Shown: positions 52,984-62,625 of the stretch, one piece after another
Position numbering within the stretch: position 1 is the stretch's first letter
How the letters are laid out: every line of letters starts with the position of its first letter
Source: Methanospirillum purgamenti
GTDB lineage: Archaea > Halobacteriota > Methanomicrobia > Methanomicrobiales > Methanospirillaceae
NCBI RefSeq assembly: GCF_018502485.1
Contig: NZ_CP075546.1
Reading direction: 5' to 3' (one strand)
Length of the DNA: 64,000 nt
Program-made: the position numbers and the translations under genes
The notes under the pieces: model-generated
What the model was told of the DNA's origin: nothing
What the model saw: only the letters and a program-made list of their open reading frames with translations
Databases searched by the model: none

Positions 52984-54300
52984 CTATCTAAAAGGAATGA
53001 GCCGAATGGTTGCCGGAAGACGTACAATTCCCGTAAAGGATGGTGCTGCAAGATATCTGATTCCATGTGTGAAACATTGATCTAAGAGATGTTGGTTTAC
53101 TTCCTGGTCGATAATAACTCCTTCTAAGTCATGTTCTATTGTTCCAAGTTTTTCTTCAATATCTCCGGCAGGAAGTTCAGTTTTAATTTCACCTCCAAGC
53201 CCAATGAGTCTGGCCGTCCCACGATTTTTTACTTCCCTGATATGAGAAAAAACGGTTCGTGGTCGTTCTTCTGAAAGTTCAGAATCTGAAATACTATGAA
53301 TTTCTTCTGCTGAGCATTCTAAAAGAGATTCGGTCTCAACACATTCCTCTGATTGTTCTAAAATTTGTTCATTTTTTTCAGTCTTGATCTGATCCTCTTC
53401 AACATTTTCCTCTTTTTTTATTTCACTTTCACGGATTATAATCTCTTGTTGCTGGTTTTGAGTAGCGAAATATTCTGAAATCCTATCTTCAAGAATATAT
53501 TCAATAGGGATCTTGTTTCGGAGGGCCTTAATGATCTCTTTTCGAGAAAGATCTTCAACAGATTCTCCTCTGGTGGGATATGCAACAAAATCAACATCGG
53601 TCACTTCAAGAAGTTCACGTAGAATGAGATCCCCACCCCGATCTCCGTCGAAGAATGCTGTTGTAGTCTTTTTCCGGCACATCTCAATTATTGTTTTAGG
53701 TATACTTGTTCCTTCAACTGCGACGGCATTTTTTATTCCTGCCCGAAGCAGGTTGATAACATCTGCTCGCCCTTCAACAACAATGATAGCATCTGAGATG
53801 AGGACATTAGGGCCGGCTGGAACATTGTCAGGTCCTATTGTCGCAATCTTTTCTATCCGCTGGCTTTCGCGGACTGCGTCAATGAGTGACTCTGGATCAA
53901 TACCTGGTTCTTCAAACTCAAGAAGTAAAGCTTTTGCACGTTCGATAATTTGGGTGCGTTTGGTAATTCTGACGTCTTCAATAGATTGAACTGAGATTTC
54001 TGAACTGCAGGGACCTACCCTGTTTATGGTCTCCATGGAAGCAGCAAGAATTGCAGTTTCAGCCCGATCAACAGAGGTTGGTATAGTTATCTCACCATAT
54101 GATTTGCCTAACTTGCTCTGGACCTTAACATCAATTCGCCCAAGCTTTCCCTGTCGCTGAAGCTCACGAAGTTCTAGTTCTGATCCAAGCAGTCCTTCGA
54201 TCTGACCAAAAATTGCCCCTACAACATCAGAGCGATCTACCACCCCGTCGGTCTGAATAACCAGATGAATACGATATTTAGTTGTATCCTGTTCATACAC
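52984..54300 (-). CDS. dnaG: Archaeal DnaG primase
   Basis: 438 residues from GTG 54300 (YEQDTTKYRIHLVIQTDGVV). VVGAIFGQIEGLLGSELELR at the N-terminus, then a Toprim domain about 165-250: AIIVVEGRADVINLLRAG with the catalytic Glu and TAFFDGDRGGD with the DxD. An acidic, Glu-rich linker (about 285-345) is unusually long and low in complexity. The C-terminal domain ends VRLPATIRLIPF. In archaea DnaG associates with the exosome and has primase activity in vitro. Confidence 0.92.
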   Translation of the reverse strand: MYEQDTTKYRIHLVIQTDGVVDRSDVVGAIFGQIEGLLGSELELRELQRQGKLGRIDVKVQSKLGKSYGEITIPTSVDRAETAILAASMETINRVGPCSSEISVQSIEDVRITKRTQIIERAKALLLEFEEPGIDPESLIDAVRESQRIEKIATIGPDNVPAGPNVLISDAIIVVEGRADVINLLRAGIKNAVAVEGTSIPKTIIEMCRKKTTTAFFDGDRGGDLILRELLEVTDVDFVAYPTRGESVEDLSRKEIIKALRNKIPIEYILEDRISEYFATQNQQQEIIIRESEIKKEENVEEDQIKTEKNEQILEQSEECVETESLLECSAEEIHSISDSELSEERPRTVFSHIREVKNRGTARLIGLGGEIKTELPAGDIEEKLGTIEHDLEGVIIDQEVNQHLLDQCFTHGIRYLAAPSFTGIVRLPATIRLIPFR

Positions 54301-54401
54301 TCACGAACCCTCCGTCTGTGATGGAATGAATCATATGTATCGGTGATTCATCTACCAGAAAGTATATAAGAATTAGGTTTGGGATATTGGAATCAACTAC
54401 A

Positions 54402-54758
54402 TTACTTATTTGCTGATAGGTCGATTAGCTGTTGACGCGAGATACCGGTGATCTGAATCTTTTTTACTGATGCTGTATGTCCGGATATAATTGTCACGGC
54501 ATTTTTTGATATATGCAGTTGGCTGGCAATGAGTTCGATTATTGCTTTATTTGCTTTTCCTTCCATTGGAGGAGCTTTTACAGAAATTCCAAATGCTTTT
54601 CTCCATGAGTTATACCCATCAGGAAATATTGATTGTTTACTTCCAGCTGAAACCTCGACAGTAATTATTATTCCATCTGATGTGACCTGACAAATGTCAT
54701 CAGTGGGTTTCTTATCATCTGATTCGTTTCTTTTATGTTTTTCTGTTTTTCCATACAT
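54402..54758 (-). CDS. UPF0235 (DUF167) family protein
   Basis: 118 residues. ITVEVSAGSKQSIFP and ISVKAPPMEGKANKAIIELIA (begins near 73) followed by SGHTASVKKIQITG are the DUF167 hallmarks. The function is unknown. The N-terminal 25 residues are charged and probably disordered. Confidence 0.85.
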   Translation of the reverse strand: MYGKTEKHKRNESDDKKPTDDICQVTSDGIIITVEVSAGSKQSIFPDGYNSWRKAFGISVKAPPMEGKANKAIIELIASQLHISKNAVTIISGHTASVKKIQITGISRQQLIDLSANK

Positions 54759-54883
54759 TGAGTGACCTATTTTATTATATTCAGAATCCTGATGATCGAA
54801 GTGTCTGCTTCATTAAGTATATATATCTTATATCTCATTGTAAAAATTAGAACCGTATTTCAATAATCATATTATACTTGTCT

Positions 54884-54899
54884 GATTATTCGAATAATC
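54884..54899. promoter_or_regulatory. Perfect 16-bp palindrome upstream of the sensor kinase
   Basis: GATTATTCGAATAATC reads the same on both strands. It lies 108 bases before the ATG at 55008, in an AT-rich gap of about 250 bases. Candidate binding site; no regulator known. Confidence 0.4.
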
Positions 54900-55007
54900 T
54901 CAAAATAAATATGTGCTCTGGAATATGGAATTCTTAATAGGAAAATTTTACGTTAAGTGATCTCAGCTTGCTGAATAGTTAGATAATACTCCACAGGGAT
55001 TTATGGA

Positions 55008-58000
55008 ATGAAAAAGGAAATTCATGTTCTTTATGTTGACGATGAGCCTGCCCTTTTGGATATTGTACAGACATTTCTTCAAATCACAGGAGAATTTGTT
55101 GTAACAACTTTAGATACTGCTGATTCTGCATTACTTTTAATTAAGGAGCAGGCTTTTGATGCATTAGTTTCTGATTATCAAATGCCAGATATGGATGGGA
55201 TTGAATTTCTAAAAAAAGTCAGGGGGTCAGGAAATTCTATACCATTTATTATATTTACTGGAAAGGGTCGGGAAGAAGTTGTCATTCAAGCTCTCAATGA
55301 GGGGGCTGATTTTTACCTGCAAAAAGGCGGGGATCCAAAATCTCAATTTACTGAACTTGCTCATAAAATCCGGCTTGCAGTACGACAAAGAGGATTAGAG
55401 TCTTCTGTAAGGGATTATGAACGTCGGGAAGCCGATATTCTAAATTTTCTCCCTGATGCAACATTTGCAATTAATACTGAAGGAATCGTTATAGCCTGGA
55501 ACCAGGCCATGGAAGAAATGACTGGTGTAAGTGCTTCTAAAATTTTAGGAAAAGGCGATTTTGAATACTCTATTCCTTTTTATCAGGAACGTCGCCCAAT
55601 GCTGATTAACCTTGTTTTAAAAGACGATCCGGTTATCTATAGGACATATTCATCAATTAATCGAAACAGAGACTTAATTTCTTCAGAAATCACGATTCCG
55701 TCCTTTCATGAAGGTACCGGAGCATCGTTTTGGTTTACCGCATCCCCGCTCTATGACAATGAAGGGAGGATAGCAGGGGCAATTGAGTCTATCCGTGAAA
55801 TAACTGACATTAAGAGTTCAGAGCAAAACCTTATCCGCAAACATGAAGAACTTCAGGCAGCTTATGAGCAGATATCAGCCACTGAAGAAGAACTTCGTGC
55901 AAATTATCAAGAAATAATTCAAAAAGGAGAAGAACTCGAAAAGAAAGAACAGCACCTTCGTGCAATAACCAACAATATTCCTGGAGTTGTCTATCGGTGT
56001 CATGTTCGTTCTGATAATAAACTACGGATAGATTTTATCAGTACAAAAAGTCTTGAAATACTAGGTCTTGAAAGTAATCCCGTTATTTTCTATGACGTAT
56101 TTGTTCAGGGTATTGATGATTATGATCGCCCTAGATTCATCAACATGGTTAACCAGGCGATTTTACTAAAAATTCCATTTGATTTTGAAGGGAAGTATGT
56201 CAAACCATCCGGAGAAAGAATCTGGATAAAGTTTGTATCAAGCCTGGACATAAACCAAGAATCTCTTCTTTATAATGGTATTATTTTTGATAATACGGCA
56301 TTAAAAGAGCAGGACGAAACGAGGCAGTTTCTAGCTCATGTTCTTGATAATTCTCCGGCATCTATCACTGTTCATGATTTTGATGGAAATATGCTTTATG
56401 CAAATGAAAAAACCTTTGAATTGCATGGCTATACTCACGAAGAGTTTCTCGCTAAAAATCTTCATGATATTGATGCCCCAGATAGTGAGCTCTTGATACA
56501 TAATCGGCTTGATGAGGTTTTTAAAAACAACTCACTGGAATTTGATGTACATCATATCCGTAAAGATGGATCACTTATTCCTCTCCATGTCAACTTGAAA
56601 AAGATAGTATGGAGAGGAAAGAATGTCCTGCTCAGCATTGCGACAGACATTACCGTACAAAAAAGAGTCGAAGAGGAACTGAAAAAAAAGGCAGAAGAAC
56701 TCAATTTAAGGACAAGACTTCTAACCGTACTCCTTGAAACAGTTCCTATTGGTGTTTTTATGGTAGAGGCTCCTTCTGGCAGAGCCCTGATTTCTAATCA
56801 AGCAGCAACCAGGTTGCTTGGCCGGGGTGTATTACCAGATACATCGGAAAAAAACCTTTCCGAAAAGTATGAGGCATATAGAATTGGAACCTCTCAAAAG
56901 TACCCTGCATCGGAAATGCCGATAATTCAGGGGATGTATGGGAAAAGCAGTCATATTGATGATATGGTTGTTGTCCGTCCAGATGGTACGCAAGTTCTTT
57001 TAGAAGTTTTTGGAAATCCAGTAACTGACAATCATGGACATATCATCGCTAGCCTGGTTAGTTTTATTGACATAACTGAACGGAAAAGAATTGAAAATCT
57101 ATTAAAAGAGAGTGAAGAGAATGCTCGTGCTCTTATAAATGCTCAAAAAGAATCTATCTTTATGATGAAACCGGATGGGACAATATTATATGCAAATGAT
57201 ACTATGGCCTATCGGTTTGGGTATTTTGCACAGGATCTCATTGGTAAATGCGTATATGATCTTGCTCCTGCTGAAGTATCGGAAAGGAGAAGAGAGTATG
57301 TTGATCGAATGATGCAAACCCGAGATACTGTCCACTTTATTGATCAAAGATTTGGAAGGATAATGGAAAATTATCTCTATCCAATCCTGGGAAATGATGG
57401 AGAAGTCTCACGTATTGCAGTTTATGGACGCGACATTACAGAAAAACAGGAAGCAGAACAGCAAATTACGGAAAGTGAAGAAAAATACCGAAGTGTGGTT
57501 GAACAAGCTCATGATGGTATTGTAATTGTTCAGAATAATCTTCTGGTGTTTGTAAACGAAGCGTTTGCTTACATGTCAGGGTATGATCAGAATGAACTAA
57601 TGGGAATGTCCTATTTAGAATTCATACAAGAAAAAAACATATATGAGGTGAAAAATTATGTCGATGAGACTCTTCTCTGCATGGAAAAACCAACAAGTCG
57701 AGAGATAGATCTCATACGAAAAGACAAAACAACCTTCACTGTTGAAGTGAATGCAGCGGGTATATCTTATAATGGCACCCCTGGTTGTCTTTTTTTAATA
57801 CGTGATATCAGTGACCGGAAGCATGCAGAAGAACTTCAGAAAAAAACTATGAACCTGCTTAATGAAGTTCAGAGGATTTCAAAAGTAGGAGGATGGGAGA
57901 TTGATGTTCCATTTGGTCGTATCTCCTGGACTGAAGAAGTGTACCATATTCATGGTGTTGGGCATGAATATGATCCAAATGATCTTCAGAAAAACATTTC

Positions 58001-58877
58001 ATTTTATGCCCCTGATGATGCCAGAATAATTGAAACTGCATTTCATCGAGCTGTGAATGAAGGAATACCTTATGATCTGGAACTGAATTTTATCCAGAAT
58101 GATGGAAAGCAGATCTGGGTCAGAACCATGGGAAATCCGGTTTTTGAAGGTAATAAGGTTATTAAAGTGACCGGAAATATCATGGATATCACTGAAAGGA
58201 AACATCTTGAGTTATCTCTTCGGGAAGCATTATTGAAATTGAAAGTCCTTACTGGAATTACTCGTCATGATGTAGTAAATGATTTAAGTGTAATATATCT
58301 CTCTCTCGATATGATGCGGGAATCTGATGATGAAGCAATAAAACATGAATACCTCTTAAAAGCAGTAGATGCAGTAGACATTTTGAAAAAGACAATTGAG
58401 TTTACCCGGGAGTATGAAAATTTTGGTTCTGTTTCAAGTAAATGGGAAAATCTTCTGGAGATTGTAACCGGAGCTCAATTGGATGTTGCTTTGACAAATA
58501 TAAAGACAGATATTTCTCTTCCTTCTAATCTCCAATTGTATTCAGATCCTATTATCAGAAAAGTATTTACAACACTGTTTGAAAATTCATCCCGGCATGG
58601 AGGTAAAAATCTCTCAAAAATTCGTATATTTTTACAGGATGTTGGTATGGATACCTTGATTGTATATGAAGATGATGGTATTGGTATACCAGAACAGGAA
58701 AAAGCTTTAATTTTTAATCACGGATATGGAAGACATACAGGTATCGGATTATTTCTTGTTCATGAGATTTTATCGATTCTTGGGCTTTCAATCCGGGAAT
58801 GCGGAATTGAAGGAAATGGAGTCAGATTCGAAATTTTTGTTCCAAGTGGATCATACAGATATCAGAATTCCATTTGA
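55008..58877 (+). CDS. Hybrid sensor histidine kinase: receiver, about seven PAS domains, kinase
   Basis: 1289 residues. The receiver domain (5-120) has VLYVDDEPALLDIVQ and the phospho-acceptor Asp in VSDYQMPDMDG near 57. A coiled coil lies near 270-320. PAS-like domains begin near 140, 320, 445, 570, 705, 825 and 945 (for example FLPDATFAINTEGIVIAWNQ and LDNSPASITVHDFDGNMLYA). The kinase part has the H box GITRHDVVNDLSVIYLSLDM near 1084, N box FENSSRHGG, and G boxes EDDGIGIP and HTGIGLFLVHEIL. No membrane segment is seen, so it is cytoplasmic. The signal is unknown. Confidence 0.85.
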   Translation: MKKEIHVLYVDDEPALLDIVQTFLQITGEFVVTTLDTADSALLLIKEQAFDALVSDYQMPDMDGIEFLKKVRGSGNSIPFIIFTGKGREEVVIQALNEGADFYLQKGGDPKSQFTELAHKIRLAVRQRGLESSVRDYERREADILNFLPDATFAINTEGIVIAWNQAMEEMTGVSASKILGKGDFEYSIPFYQERRPMLINLVLKDDPVIYRTYSSINRNRDLISSEITIPSFHEGTGASFWFTASPLYDNEGRIAGAIESIREITDIKSSEQNLIRKHEELQAAYEQISATEEELRANYQEIIQKGEELEKKEQHLRAITNNIPGVVYRCHVRSDNKLRIDFISTKSLEILGLESNPVIFYDVFVQGIDDYDRPRFINMVNQAILLKIPFDFEGKYVKPSGERIWIKFVSSLDINQESLLYNGIIFDNTALKEQDETRQFLAHVLDNSPASITVHDFDGNMLYANEKTFELHGYTHEEFLAKNLHDIDAPDSELLIHNRLDEVFKNNSLEFDVHHIRKDGSLIPLHVNLKKIVWRGKNVLLSIATDITVQKRVEEELKKKAEELNLRTRLLTVLLETVPIGVFMVEAPSGRALISNQAATRLLGRGVLPDTSEKNLSEKYEAYRIGTSQKYPASEMPIIQGMYGKSSHIDDMVVVRPDGTQVLLEVFGNPVTDNHGHIIASLVSFIDITERKRIENLLKESEENARALINAQKESIFMMKPDGTILYANDTMAYRFGYFAQDLIGKCVYDLAPAEVSERRREYVDRMMQTRDTVHFIDQRFGRIMENYLYPILGNDGEVSRIAVYGRDITEKQEAEQQITESEEKYRSVVEQAHDGIVIVQNNLLVFVNEAFAYMSGYDQNELMGMSYLEFIQEKNIYEVKNYVDETLLCMEKPTSREIDLIRKDKTTFTVEVNAAGISYNGTPGCLFLIRDISDRKHAEELQKKTMNLLNEVQRISKVGGWEIDVPFGRISWTEEVYHIHGVGHEYDPNDLQKNISFYAPDDARIIETAFHRAVNEGIPYDLELNFIQNDGKQIWVRTMGNPVFEGNKVIKVTGNIMDITERKHLELSLREALLKLKVLTGITRHDVVNDLSVIYLSLDMMRESDDEAIKHEYLLKAVDAVDILKKTIEFTREYENFGSVSSKWENLLEIVTGAQLDVALTNIKTDISLPSNLQLYSDPIIRKVFTTLFENSSRHGGKNLSKIRIFLQDVGMDTLIVYEDDGIGIPEQEKALIFNHGYGRHTGIGLFLVHEILSILGLSIRECGIEGNGVRFEIFVPSGSYRYQNSI

Positions 58878-58986
58878 TATTCTGTAGTCGTGATGATTAT
58901 TGAGGTCGAATGGAAAATTATCTAGTTTTAATAATATGATGGCAATTTCCTAAATATGAAATCCATAACAAGCTGTAGAAATGATT

Positions 58987-59011
58987 AAACATTGTAATTA
59001 TTGCAATGTTT
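58987..59011 (+). promoter_or_regulatory. Hairpin-forming repeat between the kinase and cstA
   Basis: AAACATTG-N9-CAATGTTT followed by more T. It lies 110 bases after the kinase stop and 93 bases before cstA. It could end the kinase transcript or act as an operator for cstA. Confidence 0.35.
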
Positions 59012-59103
59012 TTCAAAATTTTCAAACGTTCGCGTAATCCCTAAAAGAGTGATTCATATAATTTATTATCTTTCTTATCAAATGTTCATCCTGGTTTGAA
59101 AAC

Positions 59104-60915
59104 TTGAATGCATTTATTATTCTCATTATTGCCCTTTGTGTTTTTGCTCTTGCTTACCGATATTATGGGCTTTTTATTGCGACCCGAGTATTAGAACTGG
59201 ATGAAAACAGAAAGACTCCGGCAGAGTCATTTAACGACATGCAGGATTATCACCCCACAAATAAATATGTGCTTTTTGGTCATCATTTTGCTGCAATTGC
59301 TGGAGCCGGGCCACTAATCGGACCAGTTCTTGCTGCCCAGTTTGGGTACCTTCCTGGTCTTATCTGGATTCTTATCGGTGCAGTCGTTGCCGGAGCGGTC
59401 CATGATATGGTAGTACTCTTTGCATCAGTAAGGTTTGATGGGAAAAGTCTTTCCCTGATTGCCGGTGAACTTATTGGAAAGCGTGCCGGACTTATTGCTT
59501 CACTTTCAATTCTGTTCATTCTGATGTTAACTCTGGCTGGATTGTCTCTTGCCGTGGTCAAAGCACTCTTCATGAGTCCAGTAAACACTTTCACTGTTCT
59601 TGCCACAATACCCATTGCTCTCCTCATGGGAGTGTATCTTTATCGGTTCAGGCCCGGAGATATTCTTGGTGCTTCGCTCATCGGGCTGGTCCTCCTTATC
59701 TTGGTAATTCTAGCCGGACCGTTTCTAGGGCAGATACCAATCATTTCAAACTGCCTAACCCTTGGTGAAACACCACTCCGGGTATTGATCCCAACATACG
59801 GTTTTATTGCTGCAGCTCTTCCGGTTTGGCTTTTGCTCTGTCCTCGGGATTATCTCTCAACCTTCTTGAAAATTGGGACCATTGTTGTCCTAGCTATTGG
59901 TGTTTTTATAATACAACCAGAAATTCACATGCCTGCTGTTACCGAATATTTCGATGGTGGTGGCCCGGTTATTCCGGGATCTGCCATTCCGTTCCTTTTC
60001 ATTACCATTGCCTGTGGAGCACTATCCGGGTTCCATTCAACCATAGGGACCGGTACAACCCCGAAGATGATTTCAAATGAACGGGATATCTATTTTGTCG
60101 GATATGGAGCCATGCTCATGGAAGGATTTGTCTCAATCATGGCGCTCATTGCAGCTTGTGCCTTAATTCCAGCTGATTATTTTGCAATCAACGTTGCTCC
60201 TGCTGTTTATCATACTCTTGGAATGGTTCCGGTCCAGCTTCCTGAACTTGAAAGTCTGATTGGAGAAAATCTTGCCGGAAGAACCGGGGGTGCTGTATCC
60301 CTTGCGGTTGGAATGGCTGCAATTTTTGCCAGAATACCCATTTTTGAAGGGCTTCTGTCATATTGGTATCATTTTGCTATCATGTTCGAAGCTGTTTTCG
60401 TTCTTACCGCTGTTGATACCGGGACCAGGGTTGGGAGATATCTTTTGCAGGAATTACTGGGTCAGGTAGTTCCAAAGTTTCATGATCGGAAATGGATTCC
60501 TGGAGTAATCATTTCTAGTTTTATCTTCACCTTTTCATGGGGATATCTCCTCTATACTGGTGAAATTTCTACAATCTGGCCACTATTTGGTATGTCAAAC
60601 CAACTTTTGGCTGCAACAGGGCTTATTATCGGAACTACTCTTCTTATAAAAATGGGGAAACAAAAATACATGTGGATAACGGCTCTTCCTGGACTTACCA
60701 TGATCCCTATTACCTTTTATGCAGGGTATTTGAATATTCTGAATTATCTAAATATGCATTCATCACAAGGATATCTTTTAACTGGGATATCTATTATCCT
60801 CATGATTCTTCTTGCACTTGTCCTAATTGAAGCAATATACAACTGGTATGACCTTTTACTGGTTGAGAGAAAAGATCCTCGTCGTCCAACTCCGGTTGTA
60901 TTACCACAATCATAA
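59104..60915 (+). CDS. cstA: Carbon starvation protein A (CstA) family transporter
   Basis: 603 residues with some 15 membrane segments. HPTNKYVLFGHHFAAIAGAG near 51-70, GPVLAAQFGYLPGLIWILIG, and SGFHSTIGTGTTPKMIS near 319-335 are CstA hallmarks. The TTG start gives the typical N-terminus MNAFIILIIALCVFALAYRY; no in-frame ATG is available nearby. Relatives import peptides or pyruvate. The substrate in this organism is unknown. Confidence 0.88.
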   Translation: MNAFIILIIALCVFALAYRYYGLFIATRVLELDENRKTPAESFNDMQDYHPTNKYVLFGHHFAAIAGAGPLIGPVLAAQFGYLPGLIWILIGAVVAGAVHDMVVLFASVRFDGKSLSLIAGELIGKRAGLIASLSILFILMLTLAGLSLAVVKALFMSPVNTFTVLATIPIALLMGVYLYRFRPGDILGASLIGLVLLILVILAGPFLGQIPIISNCLTLGETPLRVLIPTYGFIAAALPVWLLLCPRDYLSTFLKIGTIVVLAIGVFIIQPEIHMPAVTEYFDGGGPVIPGSAIPFLFITIACGALSGFHSTIGTGTTPKMISNERDIYFVGYGAMLMEGFVSIMALIAACALIPADYFAINVAPAVYHTLGMVPVQLPELESLIGENLAGRTGGAVSLAVGMAAIFARIPIFEGLLSYWYHFAIMFEAVFVLTAVDTGTRVGRYLLQELLGQVVPKFHDRKWIPGVIISSFIFTFSWGYLLYTGEISTIWPLFGMSNQLLAATGLIIGTTLLIKMGKQKYMWITALPGLTMIPITFYAGYLNILNYLNMHSSQGYLLTGISIILMILLALVLIEAIYNWYDLLLVERKDPRRPTPVVLPQS

Positions 60916-61028
60916 TGTCATGTGGAAAAAGCATTATTGGGCTCCTCATTGAATCTGCCTTAAGGATGAAAACTGATATCCCATCTCTATATATAGCGAG
61001 TGATATGAAAATTGAGACCTTTGAAACA

Positions 61029-61036
61029 TTTATATA
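61029..61036 (+). promoter_or_regulatory. TATA box of the secreted protein gene
   Basis: TTTATATA ends 21 bases before ATG 61058, so transcription would start at or just before the ATG, giving a leaderless mRNA. Confidence 0.4.
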
Positions 61037-61057
61037 CATTCACTTTGACTTTTCATT

Positions 61058-62029
61058 ATGAACTATATGAATCATGGTAACAAACCCCTGACTCCTGGTT
61101 TTATAAAAAAATTGATTATCGGAATAACTCTTTGTTTTTTAATATCTCCTGCCTTTGCTGTGACATCAGAGAATGCAATAATCTACGATTTACCATTATT
61201 CGACAATTATGGTCCGGCATTTGCAACATGGTCTGGAAGTGATAAACCTCTTGGAAATGCCCTGCTTAAAGGAACAATAACTCTGGATAAAAATCAGTAT
61301 AATCCTGGAGATAAAGTAAAAATAAAATTGGATTTGGTCTTTAGTGCTACTATTATCGCCGGAACAAAAGGTGCATTAATGCATGAATTGGGATATGATA
61401 CCTGGATGCTTGATACAAGTGATTTCCTTGGATTTGATGTCGAATTAGGGCAGATAGAAGGAGAAGAATACATGGGTATAGGAAACGGGCAGGAAATTCC
61501 TCCACTTATGATGCGGAATATCTCCCACACGTACTATTATGATATTCCTGATTCAGCAATTCCGGGAACTTATAATGTGAATGCTTACATTGAGAATTCA
61601 GATTATAAGACTAATCAGGTCACCATCACTATAGGGAATGCTGGAAAAACTATAGAATCATACACGAATGAGGGATTATCTGGTTTTTCAGGTTTAGTAT
61701 TGTCAAAAGATTTCAATGAAGAAACAGGTGAACCAATCTCAATATCTGATGTTTTCTCGCAGAAAGACAAGCGTATCTGTGCCCTTGTCAGTTTCGATTC
61801 GATACCCTCTGATGAGATACTGGGCTGGAATTGGTATGATCCGAATGGAGATTATTATATTACCGATACACTCCTAGCGGAAAAGGGTTGGGACTGGGCA
61901 TGTTATTATATTGATATCAAGGATTATGAGGAAGCTCTGATCCCAGGTGTGTGGACTATTGATTTCTTACATAATGAAGAAGTATTGGATACAAAAACAT
62001 TTACCTGGGTGAATGAAACCTTAAACTAA
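61058..62029 (+). CDS. Predicted secreted protein of unknown function
   Basis: 323 residues. A signal peptide (KKLIIGITLCFLISPAFA, ending near residue 35) is followed by a beta-rich extracellular region. LDKNQYNPGDKVKIKLDL near 75-92 and the PGTYNVNAYIENSDY segment near 170 resemble immunoglobulin-like domains of surface proteins. The C-terminal part (LGWNWYDPNGDYYITDTLL, then PGVWTIDFL) looks like a second such domain. No catalytic motif was recognised. Confidence 0.6.
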   Translation: MNYMNHGNKPLTPGFIKKLIIGITLCFLISPAFAVTSENAIIYDLPLFDNYGPAFATWSGSDKPLGNALLKGTITLDKNQYNPGDKVKIKLDLVFSATIIAGTKGALMHELGYDTWMLDTSDFLGFDVELGQIEGEEYMGIGNGQEIPPLMMRNISHTYYYDIPDSAIPGTYNVNAYIENSDYKTNQVTITIGNAGKTIESYTNEGLSGFSGLVLSKDFNEETGEPISISDVFSQKDKRICALVSFDSIPSDEILGWNWYDPNGDYYITDTLLAEKGWDWACYYIDIKDYEEALIPGVWTIDFLHNEEVLDTKTFTWVNETLN

Positions 62030-62112
62030 TGAAAAAAAATTCGCGATTCACTCATAATTTTTATTGCATTTTTCATTAAGTCTTCATATAAGGTTCTTTT
62101 TTCTTTCCCTAT

Positions 62113-62574
62113 CTATCTGGTTATAACGTAATAACTGGAGATGATAGATTTTAAATGATGAATAATATCGCTACTCCCGGTTATTCCGATATCCCCATAA
62201 AAGATTACTGGATAGTGGATTTCATTCTTATTAAATTGTTTTTTGTATTCAGTGAATAACTGGTGAATTTCTCCAGGTGACACCAGATTGCGGTAATGAA
62301 CTATTATTCCCGGATTCTTACGTTCAAAAGACTGGAGGAATTCTCGCACATCTTTACATGATCCACAATGAGAGGTGTAAAAGAATTCTATTGGAAATTC
62401 AGAATTTGAAACAATTGTGTGATTAGTTGATGTTGATTTAGTTAAAGTGTCAGGTGAAATATCTGTTCCATTTTTATAAAAAATAGCAGCTGCACATGCA
62501 GGCGTAATTAGAAAAATAAAAATCATTGTTAATCCGAATATCAGAAGTATACGTTCGTTTCCAGAATAATTCAT
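62113..62574 (-). CDS. Secreted thioredoxin-like protein
   Basis: 153 residues. An N-terminal hydrophobic segment (ILLIFGLTMIFIFLITPACA) is a signal peptide or anchor. EFFYTSHCGSCKDVREFLQS near 63-82 carries a CxxC redox motif (CGSC), followed by a short thioredoxin-like fold with a cis-Pro-like YPVIFYGD. It follows the thioredoxin/CcdA fusion gene on the same strand by about 50 bases. It probably acts outside the membrane with that protein. Confidence 0.65.
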   Translation of the reverse strand: MNYSGNERILLIFGLTMIFIFLITPACAAAIFYKNGTDISPDTLTKSTSTNHTIVSNSEFPIEFFYTSHCGSCKDVREFLQSFERKNPGIIVHYRNLVSPGEIHQLFTEYKKQFNKNEIHYPVIFYGDIGITGSSDIIHHLKSIISSYYVITR

Positions 62575-62625
62575 TAATATTAGTCAATTTTTTTCAATAT
62601 AATGATTGAGATATAAAGGAGAAAA

